A DNA stretch of 64,000 nucleotides, taken from assembly GCF_000828055.2 (NCBI RefSeq), contig NZ_CP010523.2:4960001-5024000 (forward strand). The letters run 5' to 3'. The translations under genes were made by a program, and so were the position numbers. Positions 1-7,819 of the stretch are shown piece after piece. Every line of letters starts with the position of its first letter. Positions within the stretch are counted from its first letter, which is position 1. The notes below the pieces were generated by a model. The model did not search any database and was not told the DNA's origin. It saw only the letters and a list, made by a program, of their open reading frames with translations. The stretch is from Klebsiella variicola (lineage in GTDB: Bacteria > Pseudomonadota > Gammaproteobacteria > Enterobacterales > Enterobacteriaceae).

Positions 1-542
1 AGCGAGCCAATCCCGATAGGAATCGAGGCGGTCATCGCGCTGAGGATAATCAAGGGACCGAGGAAGCGGCCGGAGGCATTACCGGCCCCCATCATCACGT
101 CGGCGCCGTAAGTGGAATCGCTCTGGTTAATGGTGAACTTACGCGCCAGAATGATGATGTAACCCACTGCCAGACCAAGGACCAGGCCGGTGACCAGCGA
201 GGCGGCGAAGTTCGCCACCGGGAAGACAAAGCCCGCGCCGAGCAGCAGCGCCGGTACGCCAAGACCGATACCGGTCTGTATCGCTCCGCCGATATCGAGG
301 ATCCCCACCAGCGACCCTTCGATGATGCGGGCGAACAGGAAGCTGGCGCCAAACGCCGCCACCGCGCCGTAAACGCCGCTATCAATCCCCGACTTCAGCA
401 TGGCCACGAAGGCCACTTCGTTAAAGGCGCCGATGCCGTACAGGTAGTACATGTGCGTCCCGGCGAAGACGCCGGAGGAGAGCAGGCCAACAAAGATCGG
501 GAACGACCAGTCGGCATACCAAAAACCTTTATTCTGTTCCAT
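1..542 (-). CDS. DUF4310 family membrane protein (3' end outside the window)
   Basis: The reading frame starts at the ATG at 542 (protein begins MEQNKGFWYADWSFPI) and runs off the left edge, so about 180 N-terminal residues are visible. It is a hydrophobic, Gly/Ala-rich polytopic membrane protein with several predicted helices. I recognise it as the DUF4310 family, which accompanies DUF4311, DUF4312 and SFCGS proteins in a conserved cluster. No biochemical function is established as far as I know. It is the last visible gene of the minus-strand operon starting near 2.4 kb and follows the DUF4311 gene by 13 bp. In related clusters an amidohydrolase, a DgaE-like ammonia lyase and a KDGP aldolase tend to follow; these would lie outside the window. 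A role as a permease subunit is inference. Confidence 0.8.
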   Translation of the reverse strand, partial: MEQNKGFWYADWSFPIFVGLLSSGVFAGTHMYYLYGIGAFNEVAFVAMLKSGIDSGVYGAVAAFGASFLFARIIEGSLVGILDIGGAIQTGIGLGVPALLLGAGFVFPVANFAASLVTGLVLGLAVGYIIILARKFTINQSDSTYGADVMMGAGNASGRFLGPLIILSAMTASIPIGIGS

Positions 543-555
543 TATCAGGCTCCCG

Positions 556-1332
556 TTACTTGCCGCTGAGTGAGTTGTGGATCATGTCCAGCCAGTTCGG
601 CACGGTCAGATGGAAGGATTCGATCATCTTCATGTCGAAGCCGCGGAAGAAGCCGCTGAGGACAAACAGCGCGACGATGGCCACCATCATCACTTTAGTC
701 ACCCGGTTCCAGCCGCTCTCTTCGACGCCTTTACCGATCAGGATCCCCAGCACCAGACCCGGTACGGCGTTACCCATAATCAGCTGCGCGGCGCCGCCGA
801 AAATCGTCGCCCAGAAGCCTGATTTCTTACCGGCATCGATAGCCGCCAGCCAGAAGATCACCGGCATCACGGTGTTCACCAGCAGGTTTGCCGCCGGCAC
901 CAGGACCTTAACCGCGGTCACCTGCAGCGCTTCCGGTACGGACGAGGCGGTGAGGTTGAGGAAGGCGACGACAATCATGCCGATGATGCCGCAGGAGATG
1001 GCCATTTTTTTCGGATCGTGCAGCGTTTCGCCGACGTTACGATTTTTCAGCATCAGCGCCGCCGCGCCCCAGTTGGGGATAATGCGGTGGTCAACATCCT
1101 GGGTGAAGGAGCCTGCTGCCACGGAAGAGGCCCAGGCGTTAAAGAAGAAACCGAGGCCAAAGGAGAAGTGGGAAGCCGGATCGCCTTCGCAGGAATTCAG
1201 CTCGCCCAGGGTTCGAAACGCCCCCATCCCCTGGGTGGTAGGGGCGTGAAACATGCGTGCCGCTCCGGCGCCCACGCCGACGCCGACCAGGCCGCCGATG
1301 ATGAGCGATTTTATTAAAATTATCAGGAACAT
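556..1332 (-). CDS. DUF4311 family membrane protein
   Basis: A 258-residue polytopic membrane protein of the DUF4311 family. A hydrophobic Gly-rich N-terminal helix (about residues 3-22) is followed by a polar stretch with a GELNSCEGDP motif and then at least four more hydrophobic segments. I chose the ATG at 1332 because AAAGGG lies about 8 bases upstream. The frame could be extended to a TTG at 1353 directly after the preceding stop, but that codon has no spaced Shine-Dalgarno. The gene sits between DUF4312 and DUF4310 genes in a tight operon. The pair of membrane proteins with two small soluble partners resembles a multi-subunit permease, possibly PTS-like because a PRD gene heads the operon. 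That function is inference. Confidence 0.8.
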   Translation of the reverse strand: MFLIILIKSLIIGGLVGVGVGAGAARMFHAPTTQGMGAFRTLGELNSCEGDPASHFSFGLGFFFNAWASSVAAGSFTQDVDHRIIPNWGAAALMLKNRNVGETLHDPKKMAISCGIIGMIVVAFLNLTASSVPEALQVTAVKVLVPAANLLVNTVMPVIFWLAAIDAGKKSGFWATIFGGAAQLIMGNAVPGLVLGILIGKGVEESGWNRVTKVMMVAIVALFVLSGFFRGFDMKMIESFHLTVPNWLDMIHNSLSGK

Positions 1333-1353
1333 AGTCAGACCCTTTGCTAACAA

Positions 1354-1653
1354 TCAGGTTTGCGTGACGAAATCCACTTTATCGAGATCGATGGCGGTCA
1401 CGTTGACGGTGACGTCCAGCTCCACGCTGTAGGTCCGTCGTTCACGGCGCAAAAAGAAGAACAGGAAGGCCTCTTTTCGTACCGCTTCGCGCGCATGAAC
1501 AACCGTCACGTCCTGTGGCTCAATACGCAGCAGAATGTGCGATGAGGTTTTCATCACCGCAGCCTGCACATGGTTCAGGGCATCGGCGAAGGCCCGTGAT
1601 TTGCTTTCGCCTTTGCCGGCAACCCTCACCGTGGTGGTGAATTGCTCTTTCAT
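1354..1653 (-). CDS. DUF4312 family protein
   Basis: A 99-residue soluble protein of the DUF4312 family (begins MKEQFTTTVRVAGKGESK). Its charged central part ends in a run of Phe and Arg (LFFFLRRERR, about residues 63-72). The ATG at 1653 lies two bases after the stop of the upstream SFCGS gene (TAAGTATG), so translation is probably coupled. It has no signal peptide or membrane segment and is expected in the cytoplasm. Function is unknown. Its constant association with DUF4310/DUF4311 membrane proteins suggests a subunit of the same complex. Confidence 0.78.
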   Translation of the reverse strand: MKEQFTTTVRVAGKGESKSRAFADALNHVQAAVMKTSSHILLRIEPQDVTVVHAREAVRKEAFLFFFLRRERRTYSVELDVTVNVTAIDLDKVDFVTQT

Positions 1654-1655
1654 AC

Positions 1656-2018
1656 TTATGCGCCGTATTTCTTTTTCCAGGCTTCTACCAGGCGCTCGCC
1701 CAGCTCTTCTTTATCCATAAAGCCGAAGCCCAGCACGTTGCACCCTTCGTTGATGGCAGTGACGCCCTCTTCCACCGAACGCATGCCATATTTCGCTTTG
1801 TAGCCGTATTTGGTCTGGGCGGTGATGGCCCCGGCGCCGCCGCTGCCGCAGAAGGAGATGCCGAAGGTAGCGTTTTCCGCTTTCATCATGTCGCCAAGCT
1901 TCATATCGGCAGCAACGCCAGGGACGACCACAGCACGTGCGCCCGCTTTCTCAGCGCCTGCAGCGACTTTTTGGCCTTTACCCAGACGGTCGCCAATGAC
2001 TACGGTGATTTGTTCCAT
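1656..2018 (-). CDS. glycine-rich SFCGS family protein
   Basis: A 120-residue soluble protein with the diagnostic SFCGSGGAGA motif around residues 55-64, hence the SFCGS family name. The ATG at 2018 is preceded by AAGGAG at good spacing; the longer frame to 2084 has no such site. The N-terminus (MEQITVVIGDRLGKGQ) looks like the first strand and loop of a small alpha/beta fold. A conserved Cys within a Gly-rich loop would suit a phosphocysteine or ligand-binding loop as in a PTS EIIB protein, but that is inference. It lies 10 bp after the PRD gene and overlaps the control region of DUF4312. Confidence 0.8.
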   Translation of the reverse strand: MEQITVVIGDRLGKGQKVAAGAEKAGARAVVVPGVAADMKLGDMMKAENATFGISFCGSGGAGAITAQTKYGYKAKYGMRSVEEGVTAINEGCNVLGFGFMDKEELGERLVEAWKKKYGA

Positions 2019-2028
2019 GTTTTGCTCC

Positions 2029-2367
2029 TTACAGGTTTTCTTTTGCGACTTCGAAATGGACGGACAGCAGCCAGGCCTCTTCATCGGGCAGGTTGCCGAA
2101 CTGCGCGACCACTTCGCGGGCCAGCGTCATTGAATCTGGTGAAATCTCTTCGAACAGGCTGGCATCCACTTCCGGCAGCGGTTCACCACTGATTGACCGG
2201 TGGGCCATGGCCCGCACGTGGGAAGTCAGCATTTGCTCCTGAACGTCGTTAGGGACGATGCCGTGACGGTTTAACAAGGCGTAAACCTGCTGCAGCATCT
2301 TGTCAGCCAGCCGTTCGGTCTGCGCTGCCTGCTCCCCTTCGTCGTGTATTACCGCTCCGTTATTCAC
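2029..2367 (-). CDS. PRD domain-containing protein, regulator of the DUF4310-4312 cluster
   Basis: About 112 residues. The C-terminal half carries PRD (PTS regulation domain) features, with conserved-looking His residues in LTSHVRAMAH and in the terminal LLSVHFEVAKE motif. PRDs sense PTS phosphorylation through such His residues. There is no DNA-binding domain, so this is a stand-alone PRD that may act through another protein. The start is uncertain: I chose the GTG at 2367 (VNNGAVIHDEG) behind a weak GGGG; a TTG at 2400 or the long frame to 2505 are alternatives, but the latter would translate through a perfect palindrome. It is the first gene of the operon, 10 bp before the SFCGS gene. Confidence 0.7.
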   Translation of the reverse strand: MNNGAVIHDEGEQAAQTERLADKMLQQVYALLNRHGIVPNDVQEQMLTSHVRAMAHRSISGEPLPEVDASLFEEISPDSMTLAREVVAQFGNLPDEEAWLLSVHFEVAKENL

Positions 2368-2436
2368 TTCTGATACCCCGCTGATGTCTCTGGAAATCAA
2401 GGTAGCGCCGGGGGATGGGAGTTTGTAGCGAGTTGT

Positions 2437-2456
2437 TTTCCACTTCGAAGTGGAAA
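2437..2456. promoter_or_regulatory. perfect 20-bp palindrome, candidate operator
   Basis: TTTCCACTTCGAAGTGGAAA is a perfect inverted repeat with no spacer. It lies about 70-90 bp upstream of the chosen GTG of the PRD gene and downstream of a CRP-like site. Perfect two-fold symmetry without a loop suits a dimeric repressor site better than an RNA hairpin. The cognate protein is not identified. Confidence 0.55.
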
Positions 2457-2520
2457 GGGAGACGGCAGGCGTGATCGACCCCACATATTCACAGGGAAAA
2501 GGCAAAAACGACGGCTATGA

Positions 2521-2536
2521 CGTGAGATGTATCACA
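2521..2536. promoter_or_regulatory. CRP-like site upstream of the PRD-SFCGS-DUF4312-4310 operon
   Basis: CGTGAGATGTATCACA matches TGTGA-N6-TCACA except for the first base. It lies between cybC and the PRD gene, about 155 bp before the chosen start. This suggests cAMP-CRP activation of the operon, as expected for a carbon-source system. This is an inference from the motif only. Confidence 0.5.
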
Positions 2537-2620
2537 ACAATGAGCGTGGACAAGGCGCCCGCGGCAGCGGAAAGGCCGGAAAAAGAGAGTGGAAAAATGT
2601 GATATCGGTAGGCTTTCAGG

Positions 2621-2646
2621 CGGGAGGCATCGGCTGATGCCTCCCG
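2621..2646. terminator. hairpin downstream of cybC
   Basis: An 11-bp perfect stem (CGGGAGGCATC with GATGCCTCCCG) and a 4-base loop lie just after the cybC stop. There is no clear T-run on the minus strand, so this is either a weak terminator or an RNA 3'-stabilising hairpin. Confidence 0.5.
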
Positions 2647-2656
2647 AAAAGAACGG

Positions 2657-3043
2657 TTAGCGGTACTTCTTATGGTAGGTGTTGCGGGTGGTTTTAAACT
2701 CCTCCGCGGCGGCCTGCGCCTCTTTCACCTTGCCTTCGTTCGCCAGCTTCAGCGCACCGTCGATCTGGCCGATCAGAATATCCAGACCATGACGGTAATC
2801 TTTCATCTCAGCGCTGTCGGCCGCTTTGCCTTCCAGCTTCGGCGGGGTCTCTTTCTGGGCATCGACCGCGGCGGTACGCATCTTATTCAGCGCCGCTTTC
2901 AGCTCGCCGGCGTCGGAGGTCTTCTGTACCACTTGCAGGTTTTCTGCCAGAGTGTCCATGTCTTCGCCCAGGTCGGCGAAGGCCGACGCTGAACCGAGCG
3001 CAAAAGCAGAGACAGCCAGCATCGCTAACAGTTTTTTACGCAT
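2657..3043 (-). CDS. cybC: soluble cytochrome b562 precursor
   Basis: A 128-residue periplasmic haem protein with an N-terminal Sec signal peptide ([20 protein letters not shown], cleavage near residue 22). The mature part is a four-helix bundle. The axial haem ligands known from E. coli, Met7 and His102 of the mature protein, correspond to Met29 and His124 (KKYR tail preceded by His). It is an electron carrier whose partner is not firmly known. It lies 36 bp downstream of pmbA on the same strand, the same order as in E. coli, and may be co-transcribed. Full length and apparently functional; many E. coli strains carry a truncated version. Confidence 0.95.
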   Translation of the reverse strand: MRKKLLAMLAVSAFALGSASAFADLGEDMDTLAENLQVVQKTSDAGELKAALNKMRTAAVDAQKETPPKLEGKAADSAEMKDYRHGLDILIGQIDGALKLANEGKVKEAQAAAEEFKTTRNTYHKKYR

Positions 3044-3079
3044 TGCTCACTTCCTTTTTATTATTTAAGCAAACAGGTG

Positions 3080-4432
3080 TTATTGCCCGGCGATTTTCAT
3101 CTCCGGCAGCAGCACAGAACCGCACTGAATGTTGCTGCGCGTTTCAATATCATCGCCAATGGTCACGATATTACGCCACATTTCTTTCAGATTTCCTGCA
3201 ATGGTGATCTCACTGACAGGATATTGAATTTCGCCGTTTTCTACCCAGAAGCCGGATGCGCCGCGTGAGTAGTCGCCGGTGACGCCACTGACACCCTGCC
3301 CCATCAGTTCGGTAACCACAAGACCGGTGCCCATCTCTTTAAGCATCTTTGCAAAACTCAGGCCGCGGCCGTTAATGCGCCAGTTGTGGATGCCCCCGGC
3401 GTGGCCGGTGCTTTTCATCCCCAGCTTACGCGCCGAGTAGTTGGTCAGCAGCCACTGGGTCAGCACGCCGTCTTTGATGATGTCACGACGCTCAGTGCGC
3501 ACGCCTTCGCTGTCGAACGGCGTGGAGGCCAGCCCTTTCAGCAGGTGAGGATGCTCTTCGATGGTCAGCCACTCTGGCAAAATTTGTTTGCCCAGCGAAT
3601 CGAGCAGGAAGGTGGATTTGCGGTATACCGAACCACCGGCAATCGCTCCGACCAGGTGGCCAAACAGCCCGGTCGCCACTTCGTTGGCGAAAATAACCGG
3701 CGCCTTCATGGTCGATAGCTTACGCGGCGCCAGACGCGACAGGGTGCGGCGAGCGCACTCTTCCCCGACCCATTCCGGGGACTGCAGATCCTCGATCGCC
3801 CGGCCAATGGTGTAGGCGTAGTCGCGCTCCATATCGCCATCATCTTCCGCGATGACGCAGCTGGAGAGCGAATGGCGAGTCGAGCAGTAACTTTGCAGCA
3901 TGCCGTGACTGTTACCGAACACTTTGATGCCGTAGTGGCTGTTAAAGCTGCCGCCTTCGGTGTTGGTGATGCGTTTATCGGCCTTCAGCGCCGCTTGCTC
4001 CGCGCGGGCGGCCAGTTCGATGGCTTCGTCCGGGGAGACCTCCGCCGGGTGGAACAGGTCCAGATCCGGGGCGTCAAAGGCCAGCAGCTCTTTATCGGCC
4101 ACACCGGCAAACGGATCCGGGGAGGTGTAGCGCGCAATATCCAGCGCCGCCTGTACGGTGCGGGCGATGGCGTCCGGGCTAAGATCGGTGGAAGAGGCGC
4201 TGCCCTTGCGGTTCTGATGGTAAACCGTAATGCCTAACGCCCCATCGCTATTGAATTCTACATTCTCCACTTCGCCATAGCGGGTGCTGACGCCGATGCC
4301 CGTCGTTTTGCTGACGGAGACTTCCGCACCGTCAGATTTACCTGCCGCCAGTTCCAGTGCCGTGGTAACGGCTTCTTCCAGCGTCTTACGCTGCTGTGCA
4401 ACTTGAGAGATGACTTTCATTGCTAATGCCAT
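3080..4432 (-). CDS. pmbA: metalloprotease subunit PmbA (TldE)
   Basis: A 450-residue protein matching the E. coli PmbA/TldE length when started at the ATG at 4432 ([16 protein letters not shown]). The longer frame to 4501 adds 23 residues that do not resemble the family. TldD and PmbA form a heterodimeric cytoplasmic metalloprotease that trims modified peptides such as microcin B17 and degrades CcdA. The zinc site is on TldD, which is not in this window. Recognisable family stretches are the [14 protein letters not shown] region and the C-terminal [18 protein letters not shown] motif. It is divergent from yjgA. Confidence 0.96.
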   Translation of the reverse strand: MALAMKVISQVAQQRKTLEEAVTTALELAAGKSDGAEVSVSKTTGIGVSTRYGEVENVEFNSDGALGITVYHQNRKGSASSTDLSPDAIARTVQAALDIARYTSPDPFAGVADKELLAFDAPDLDLFHPAEVSPDEAIELAARAEQAALKADKRITNTEGGSFNSHYGIKVFGNSHGMLQSYCSTRHSLSSCVIAEDDGDMERDYAYTIGRAIEDLQSPEWVGEECARRTLSRLAPRKLSTMKAPVIFANEVATGLFGHLVGAIAGGSVYRKSTFLLDSLGKQILPEWLTIEEHPHLLKGLASTPFDSEGVRTERRDIIKDGVLTQWLLTNYSARKLGMKSTGHAGGIHNWRINGRGLSFAKMLKEMGTGLVVTELMGQGVSGVTGDYSRGASGFWVENGEIQYPVSEITIAGNLKEMWRNIVTIGDDIETRSNIQCGSVLLPEMKIAGQ

Positions 4433-4527
4433 AATGTAAGAAGGAGTTAACTGAAGTCTAACAGAGAACCGTTTTTCAGTGCGCGCCTTAACTGGTAACA
4501 TTAGCCTCTTTTTTTAAGGAGCCTGAG

Positions 4528-5079
4528 ATGACAAAGCAGCCCGAAGACTGGCTCGACGACGTGCCCGGTGATGACGTTGAAGATGAAGATGATGAAATCA
4601 TCTGGGTCAGTAAGAGTGAAATTAAGCGCGACGCGGAAGAACTGAAGCGTCTTGGCGCGGAACTCGTTGACCTGGGGAAAAACGCGCTGGATAAAATTCC
4701 GCTGGATACTGACCTGCGCGACGCCATCGAACTCGCCCAGCGAATCAAAAAAGAGGGTCGCCGCCGCCAGCTGCAGCTTATCGGTAAGATGCTGCGCAAC
4801 CGCGATGTCGATCCGATTCGTCAGGCGCTGGACAAGCTGAAAAACCGTCACAACCAGCAGGTTGCGCTGTTCCACAAGCTGGAGCAGATCCGCGACCGAC
4901 TGATTGACGATGGGGATGACGCTGTCGCTGAAGTGCTGAACCTGTGGCCAGATGCTGACCGTCAGCAGCTGCGTTCGCTGATCCGCAATGCGAAGAAAGA
5001 GAAAGAAGGCAACAAGCCGCCGAAATCGGCGCGCCTGATCTTCCAGTATCTGCGTGAACTGGCGGAAAACGAAGGCTAA
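4528..5079 (+). CDS. darP: ribosome-associated protein YjgA / DarP
   Basis: A 183-residue, highly charged protein. The N-terminus is acidic ([15 protein letters not shown], about residues 11-25) and the rest is helical and Lys/Arg/Gln-rich. It matches E. coli YjgA, renamed DarP, which associates with late 50S assembly intermediates and helps maturation around the peptidyl-transferase centre. The ATG at 4528 has AAGGAG upstream. It is transcribed divergently from pmbA across a 95-bp gap, and is followed by a REP array and not by another close gene. Confidence 0.94.
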   Translation: MTKQPEDWLDDVPGDDVEDEDDEIIWVSKSEIKRDAEELKRLGAELVDLGKNALDKIPLDTDLRDAIELAQRIKKEGRRRQLQLIGKMLRNRDVDPIRQALDKLKNRHNQQVALFHKLEQIRDRLIDDGDDAVAEVLNLWPDADRQQLRSLIRNAKKEKEGNKPPKSARLIFQYLRELAENEG

Positions 5080-5104
5080 GTCCCGCTGTTTTTGCCCGCA
5101 ATAT

Positions 5105-5662
5105 TCTCCCGGATGGCGGCGCGTTGCGCCTTATCCGGGCTACGGAGCCCTGTATATCAACCGGTTACTCTGTTTCGTAGGCCCGCGCAAGCACAGCGCC
5201 GCCGGGCAACCTGTACCAGACTCCGTTCCCGTCGTTGTGCCGGATGACGGCTAACGCCTTATCCGGCCTACAGAGCCCTGTATATCAACCGGTTAATCTG
5301 TTTCGTAGGCCCGCGCAAGCGCAGCGCCGCCGGGCAATCTGTACCAGACTCCGTTCCCGTCGTTGTGCCGGATGGCGGCTAACGCCTTATTCGGCCTACA
5401 GAGCCCTGTATATCAACCGGTTACTCTGTTTCGTAGGCCCGCGCAAGCGCAGCGCCGCCGGGCAAGCTGTACCATGCTCCGTTCCCGTCGTTGTGCCGGA
5501 TGGCGGCTACGCCTTATCTGGCCTACGGAGCTCTATATATCAACCGGTTACTCTGTTTCGTAGGCCCGCGCAAGCGCAGCGCCGCCGGGCAATCTGTACC
5601 AGACTCCGTTCCCGTCATTGTGCCGGATGGCGGCTAACGCCTTATCCGGCCTACCTTCACCC
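5105..5662. repeat. REP/BIME tandem array, about 128-bp unit
   Basis: Copies of the REP palindrome beginning CCGGATGGCGGC start at 5109, 5240, 5368, 5496 and 5623, giving spacings of 131, 128, 128 and 127. Each unit pairs this element with an inverted partner (GTAGGCCCGCGCAAGCGCAG) and a linker containing CTGTATATCAACCGGTTA. There are four full units and one terminal half. Any open frame here is repeat-driven and not a gene. The array lies between two co-oriented genes (darP and a DUF4432 gene). Such BIMEs can bind DNA gyrase or IHF or stabilise 3' mRNA ends. Confidence 0.9.
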
Positions 5663-5967
5663 CAGTTCTAAGGCTTGCGCCAGCAGGGGGATTCCCGTCG
5701 CATCGGATGAGTCCCCTCATCCGCACGACGATACATTTGTTTTTTGCCTTGTTGCCAAGCTGAATCGTTAAAGCTAAAAACAATATAGATCACATATCCT
5801 GGTGATAAATACGCATTACTTAGCAAAATAATACGACTTTCATCTCATTTAACATCATAAAAACGGCCACTTTCTCACCAGGTGAGGCGCTTCACATTTT
5901 AATCACCCCCATGCCGGTAGATTTCACACGTCAATGACACAATCGATTCAGCAAAAAGGGAATAAAA
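5663..5967. other. non-coding region with the promoter of the DUF4432 gene
   Basis: A 305-bp AT-richer stretch following the REP array. I see no supported gene. TTGCCTT and TAAAATAATA-like boxes and a GTTAAAGCTAAAAACAATATAG stretch (written here only as position 5766-5790) suggest a promoter for the downstream gene, but I cannot pinpoint it. The ribosome-binding site is AAAAAGGGAATAAAA before the ATG at 5968. Confidence 0.4.
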
Positions 5968-7176
5968 ATGAAAAAGACATTGGTTCTGACGACGATCGCC
6001 CTGCTGGTTTCTGGCTCAGCCGCGGCAAAAACATGGGTGCTGACGAACGCTGAAGAGGGCATGGATAAAGGAAACTGGCAGATCAGCAGCGATCAGCTGA
6101 AGGTAAAAGACCATGCGTTCAGCATTGAGCAAAAAGTCCTGCACGGCGGTAAGCAGGAAGGCAGCAAAATCCTCACCATTCACAGTAAAGACGGCCTGAC
6201 CATCACTCTCAGCCCAACCCGTGGCATGAACTTACTGCGTATTGAGGGTTTCGGCAGCCGGATGGGCTGGGATTCGCCGGTTAAAGAGGTCGTCAACCCG
6301 GCGTTTATCAACCTGGAAAGCCGCAATGGACTCGGCTGGCTGGAAGGATTCAACGAGATGATGGTCCGCTGCGGCTATGAATGGACCGGCCATCCGGTGA
6401 CCGCGGACGGGCAGATTTATACCCTGCACGGCAAGGCGGGCAACACGCCGGCCTCGCGGGTAGAAGTCGAGGTGGCTGACAGCGCGCCGTATGAAATCCG
6501 CATCCGCGGCCTGGTGAAAGAGAGCACCTTCAAAAAAGCCGATCTGCAGACCCTGACCGAACTGCGCTACGTGCCGGGCAGCAACAGCTTCAGCCTGCAT
6601 GATGTCTTAACCAACCATGCTGACTATCCGCATGATTATCAGATTATCTACCACAGCAACTTCGGCACCCCGATTCTGGAAGAAGGCGCGCGCTTCCTCG
6701 CCCCGATGTCCAGCATCAGCCCGTTCAATGATTACGCGAAGAGCGGGTTAAAAACCTGGCAGACCTATCAGGGACCGACCAAAGATTTTGACGAGATGGT
6801 ATTTAATATTCAGCCGCTGGCCGATGAAAATCACCAGACCCTGGCCGCGGTGGTCAACAAAGCGGGCGATAAAGGGGCCTCCATTCAGTTTGATACCCGT
6901 CAGCTGCCGGTCCTGACGCTATGGAAAAATACCGACACCATCAAACAGGGCTACGTCACCGGTATCGAACCGGGCACCAGCTACGCCTATCCGGTCACCA
7001 TTGAACGCGAACAAAAACGCGTGAAGCAGCTGCAGCCGGGCGCCAGCGCGCAGTTTGATCTGACCTACACCCTGCTGCACGACAGCGCCCAGGTGGCCGC
7101 CGTTGAGCAGAAAATCGCGCAGATTCAGGGCGACAATAAAGTCGCGGAGAACGAGACGCCAATCGCCAAAGAGTAA
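5968..7176 (+). CDS. periplasmic aldose 1-epimerase-like protein (DUF4432 family)
   Basis: A 402-residue protein with a clean Sec signal peptide (MKKTLVLTTIALLVSGSAAA, cleavage after residue 20). The mature region resembles the galactose-mutarotase superfamily proteins annotated as aldose 1-epimerase family/DUF4432, including an SPTRGMNLLRIEG motif near residue 75 and NHEL-like central strands with LTNHADYPHDYQIIYH near residue 215. The likely role is binding or epimerising a sugar in the periplasm; the substrate is unknown. It stands alone behind a REP array, and E. coli has no gene at this position. A REP-like palindrome follows at 7195-7227. Confidence 0.75.
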   Translation: MKKTLVLTTIALLVSGSAAAKTWVLTNAEEGMDKGNWQISSDQLKVKDHAFSIEQKVLHGGKQEGSKILTIHSKDGLTITLSPTRGMNLLRIEGFGSRMGWDSPVKEVVNPAFINLESRNGLGWLEGFNEMMVRCGYEWTGHPVTADGQIYTLHGKAGNTPASRVEVEVADSAPYEIRIRGLVKESTFKKADLQTLTELRYVPGSNSFSLHDVLTNHADYPHDYQIIYHSNFGTPILEEGARFLAPMSSISPFNDYAKSGLKTWQTYQGPTKDFDEMVFNIQPLADENHQTLAAVVNKAGDKGASIQFDTRQLPVLTLWKNTDTIKQGYVTGIEPGTSYAYPVTIEREQKRVKQLQPGASAQFDLTYTLLHDSAQVAAVEQKIAQIQGDNKVAENETPIAKE

Positions 7177-7194
7177 GGTTGGAACCAGTGAATT

Positions 7195-7227
7195 CCCGGA
7201 GCGGGGCGACGCACCGTTCCGGGCTAC
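7195..7227. repeat. single REP-like palindrome
   Basis: CCCGGAGCGGGGCGACGCAC followed by CGTTCCGGGCTAC forms an imperfect REP-type hairpin between the convergent DUF4432 and GNAT genes. It reaches into the stop codon of the GNAT gene. It may protect both 3' ends. Confidence 0.6.
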
Positions 7228-7751
7228 TCCCGCCCCATCACCTCGCGCCCGAGATCCCGGGCAAACTGCTGGTACTGTCGCTCATCGATCGGCTGCGGGT
7301 AGCTCAGTACCAGCAGCTCATGATCCGCGATGCCCTGATGATAGCTCGGGTGATGATGCGCCCACGCATTGGCATGAAACCCCATCGACTGATAAAAGCG
7401 CAGCCGTTTATGAGCGATTGCCGTGGTTAGCGGATCGATTTCCAGAATGGTCAGCGGCGCGCGCGTCAGGATCTGCGCCAGCAGCTGTTTACCATAGCCG
7501 CGGGAGCGCAGCGTATCGTCGATCGCCAGATGTTCGATATAACCGTAGCCGGCAAACTGCCAGCAGCCGCTGAGGCCGATAAATACGCCCTCATCGAACC
7601 ACGCTTCCAGCGCGTAGCGCGGGTGGCTCAGCGCCTGAAGTTTGGCGTCGCTTTCGCGCTGCTCGTGCCACGGAAAGGCGCGCGCGTAGAGCGCGTCCAG
7701 CGTGGCGAAATGGGGCGAGTCGGTAGAACGTAATCTTTCGCAGGTCAGCAT
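7224..7751 (-). CDS. GNAT family N-acetyltransferase
   Basis: A 175-residue GNAT-fold protein. The acetyl-CoA pyrophosphate-binding motif A is visible as RSRGYGKQLL at about residues 82-91, following the usual IEHLAIDDTLR strand. A C-terminal HKRLRFYQSMGF segment around residue 120 corresponds to motif B. The substrate is not evident. It is separated from the upstream mpl gene by a terminator at 7780-7800 and is convergent with the DUF4432 gene. No equivalent occupies this position in E. coli. Confidence 0.82.
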   Translation of the reverse strand: MLTCERLRSTDSPHFATLDALYARAFPWHEQRESDAKLQALSHPRYALEAWFDEGVFIGLSGCWQFAGYGYIEHLAIDDTLRSRGYGKQLLAQILTRAPLTILEIDPLTTAIAHKRLRFYQSMGFHANAWAHHHPSYHQGIADHELLVLSYPQPIDERQYQQFARDLGREVMGRE

Positions 7752-7769
7752 GGCACAATCCCTGGTAGC

Positions 7770-7802
7770 GAAAACAAAACTGCCCTCACACGGAGGGCAG
7801 TG
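7770..7802 (-). terminator. rho-independent terminator after mpl
   Basis: On the minus strand an 8-bp stem CTGCCCTC/GAGGGCAG (7780-7787 with 7793-7800) is followed by TTTTGTTTT. It lies 20 bp past the mpl stop. Confidence 0.8.
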
Positions 7803-7819
7803 ATCGGAGGCGTTCGCGC

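Noticed and set aside
2457-2530. Sigma-54 promoter before the PRD operon, as in dga operons
   Set aside because: No GG-N10-GC arrangement of the -24/-12 type could be found on the minus strand.
2621-2646. Strong rho-independent terminator for cybC
   Set aside because: The stem is strong but no T-run follows on the minus strand, so it is only listed as a hairpin of uncertain strength.
5235-5771. 178-codon open frame in the 128-bp repeat array
   Set aside because: The peptide repeats only because the REP DNA repeats; no start signals and no family.
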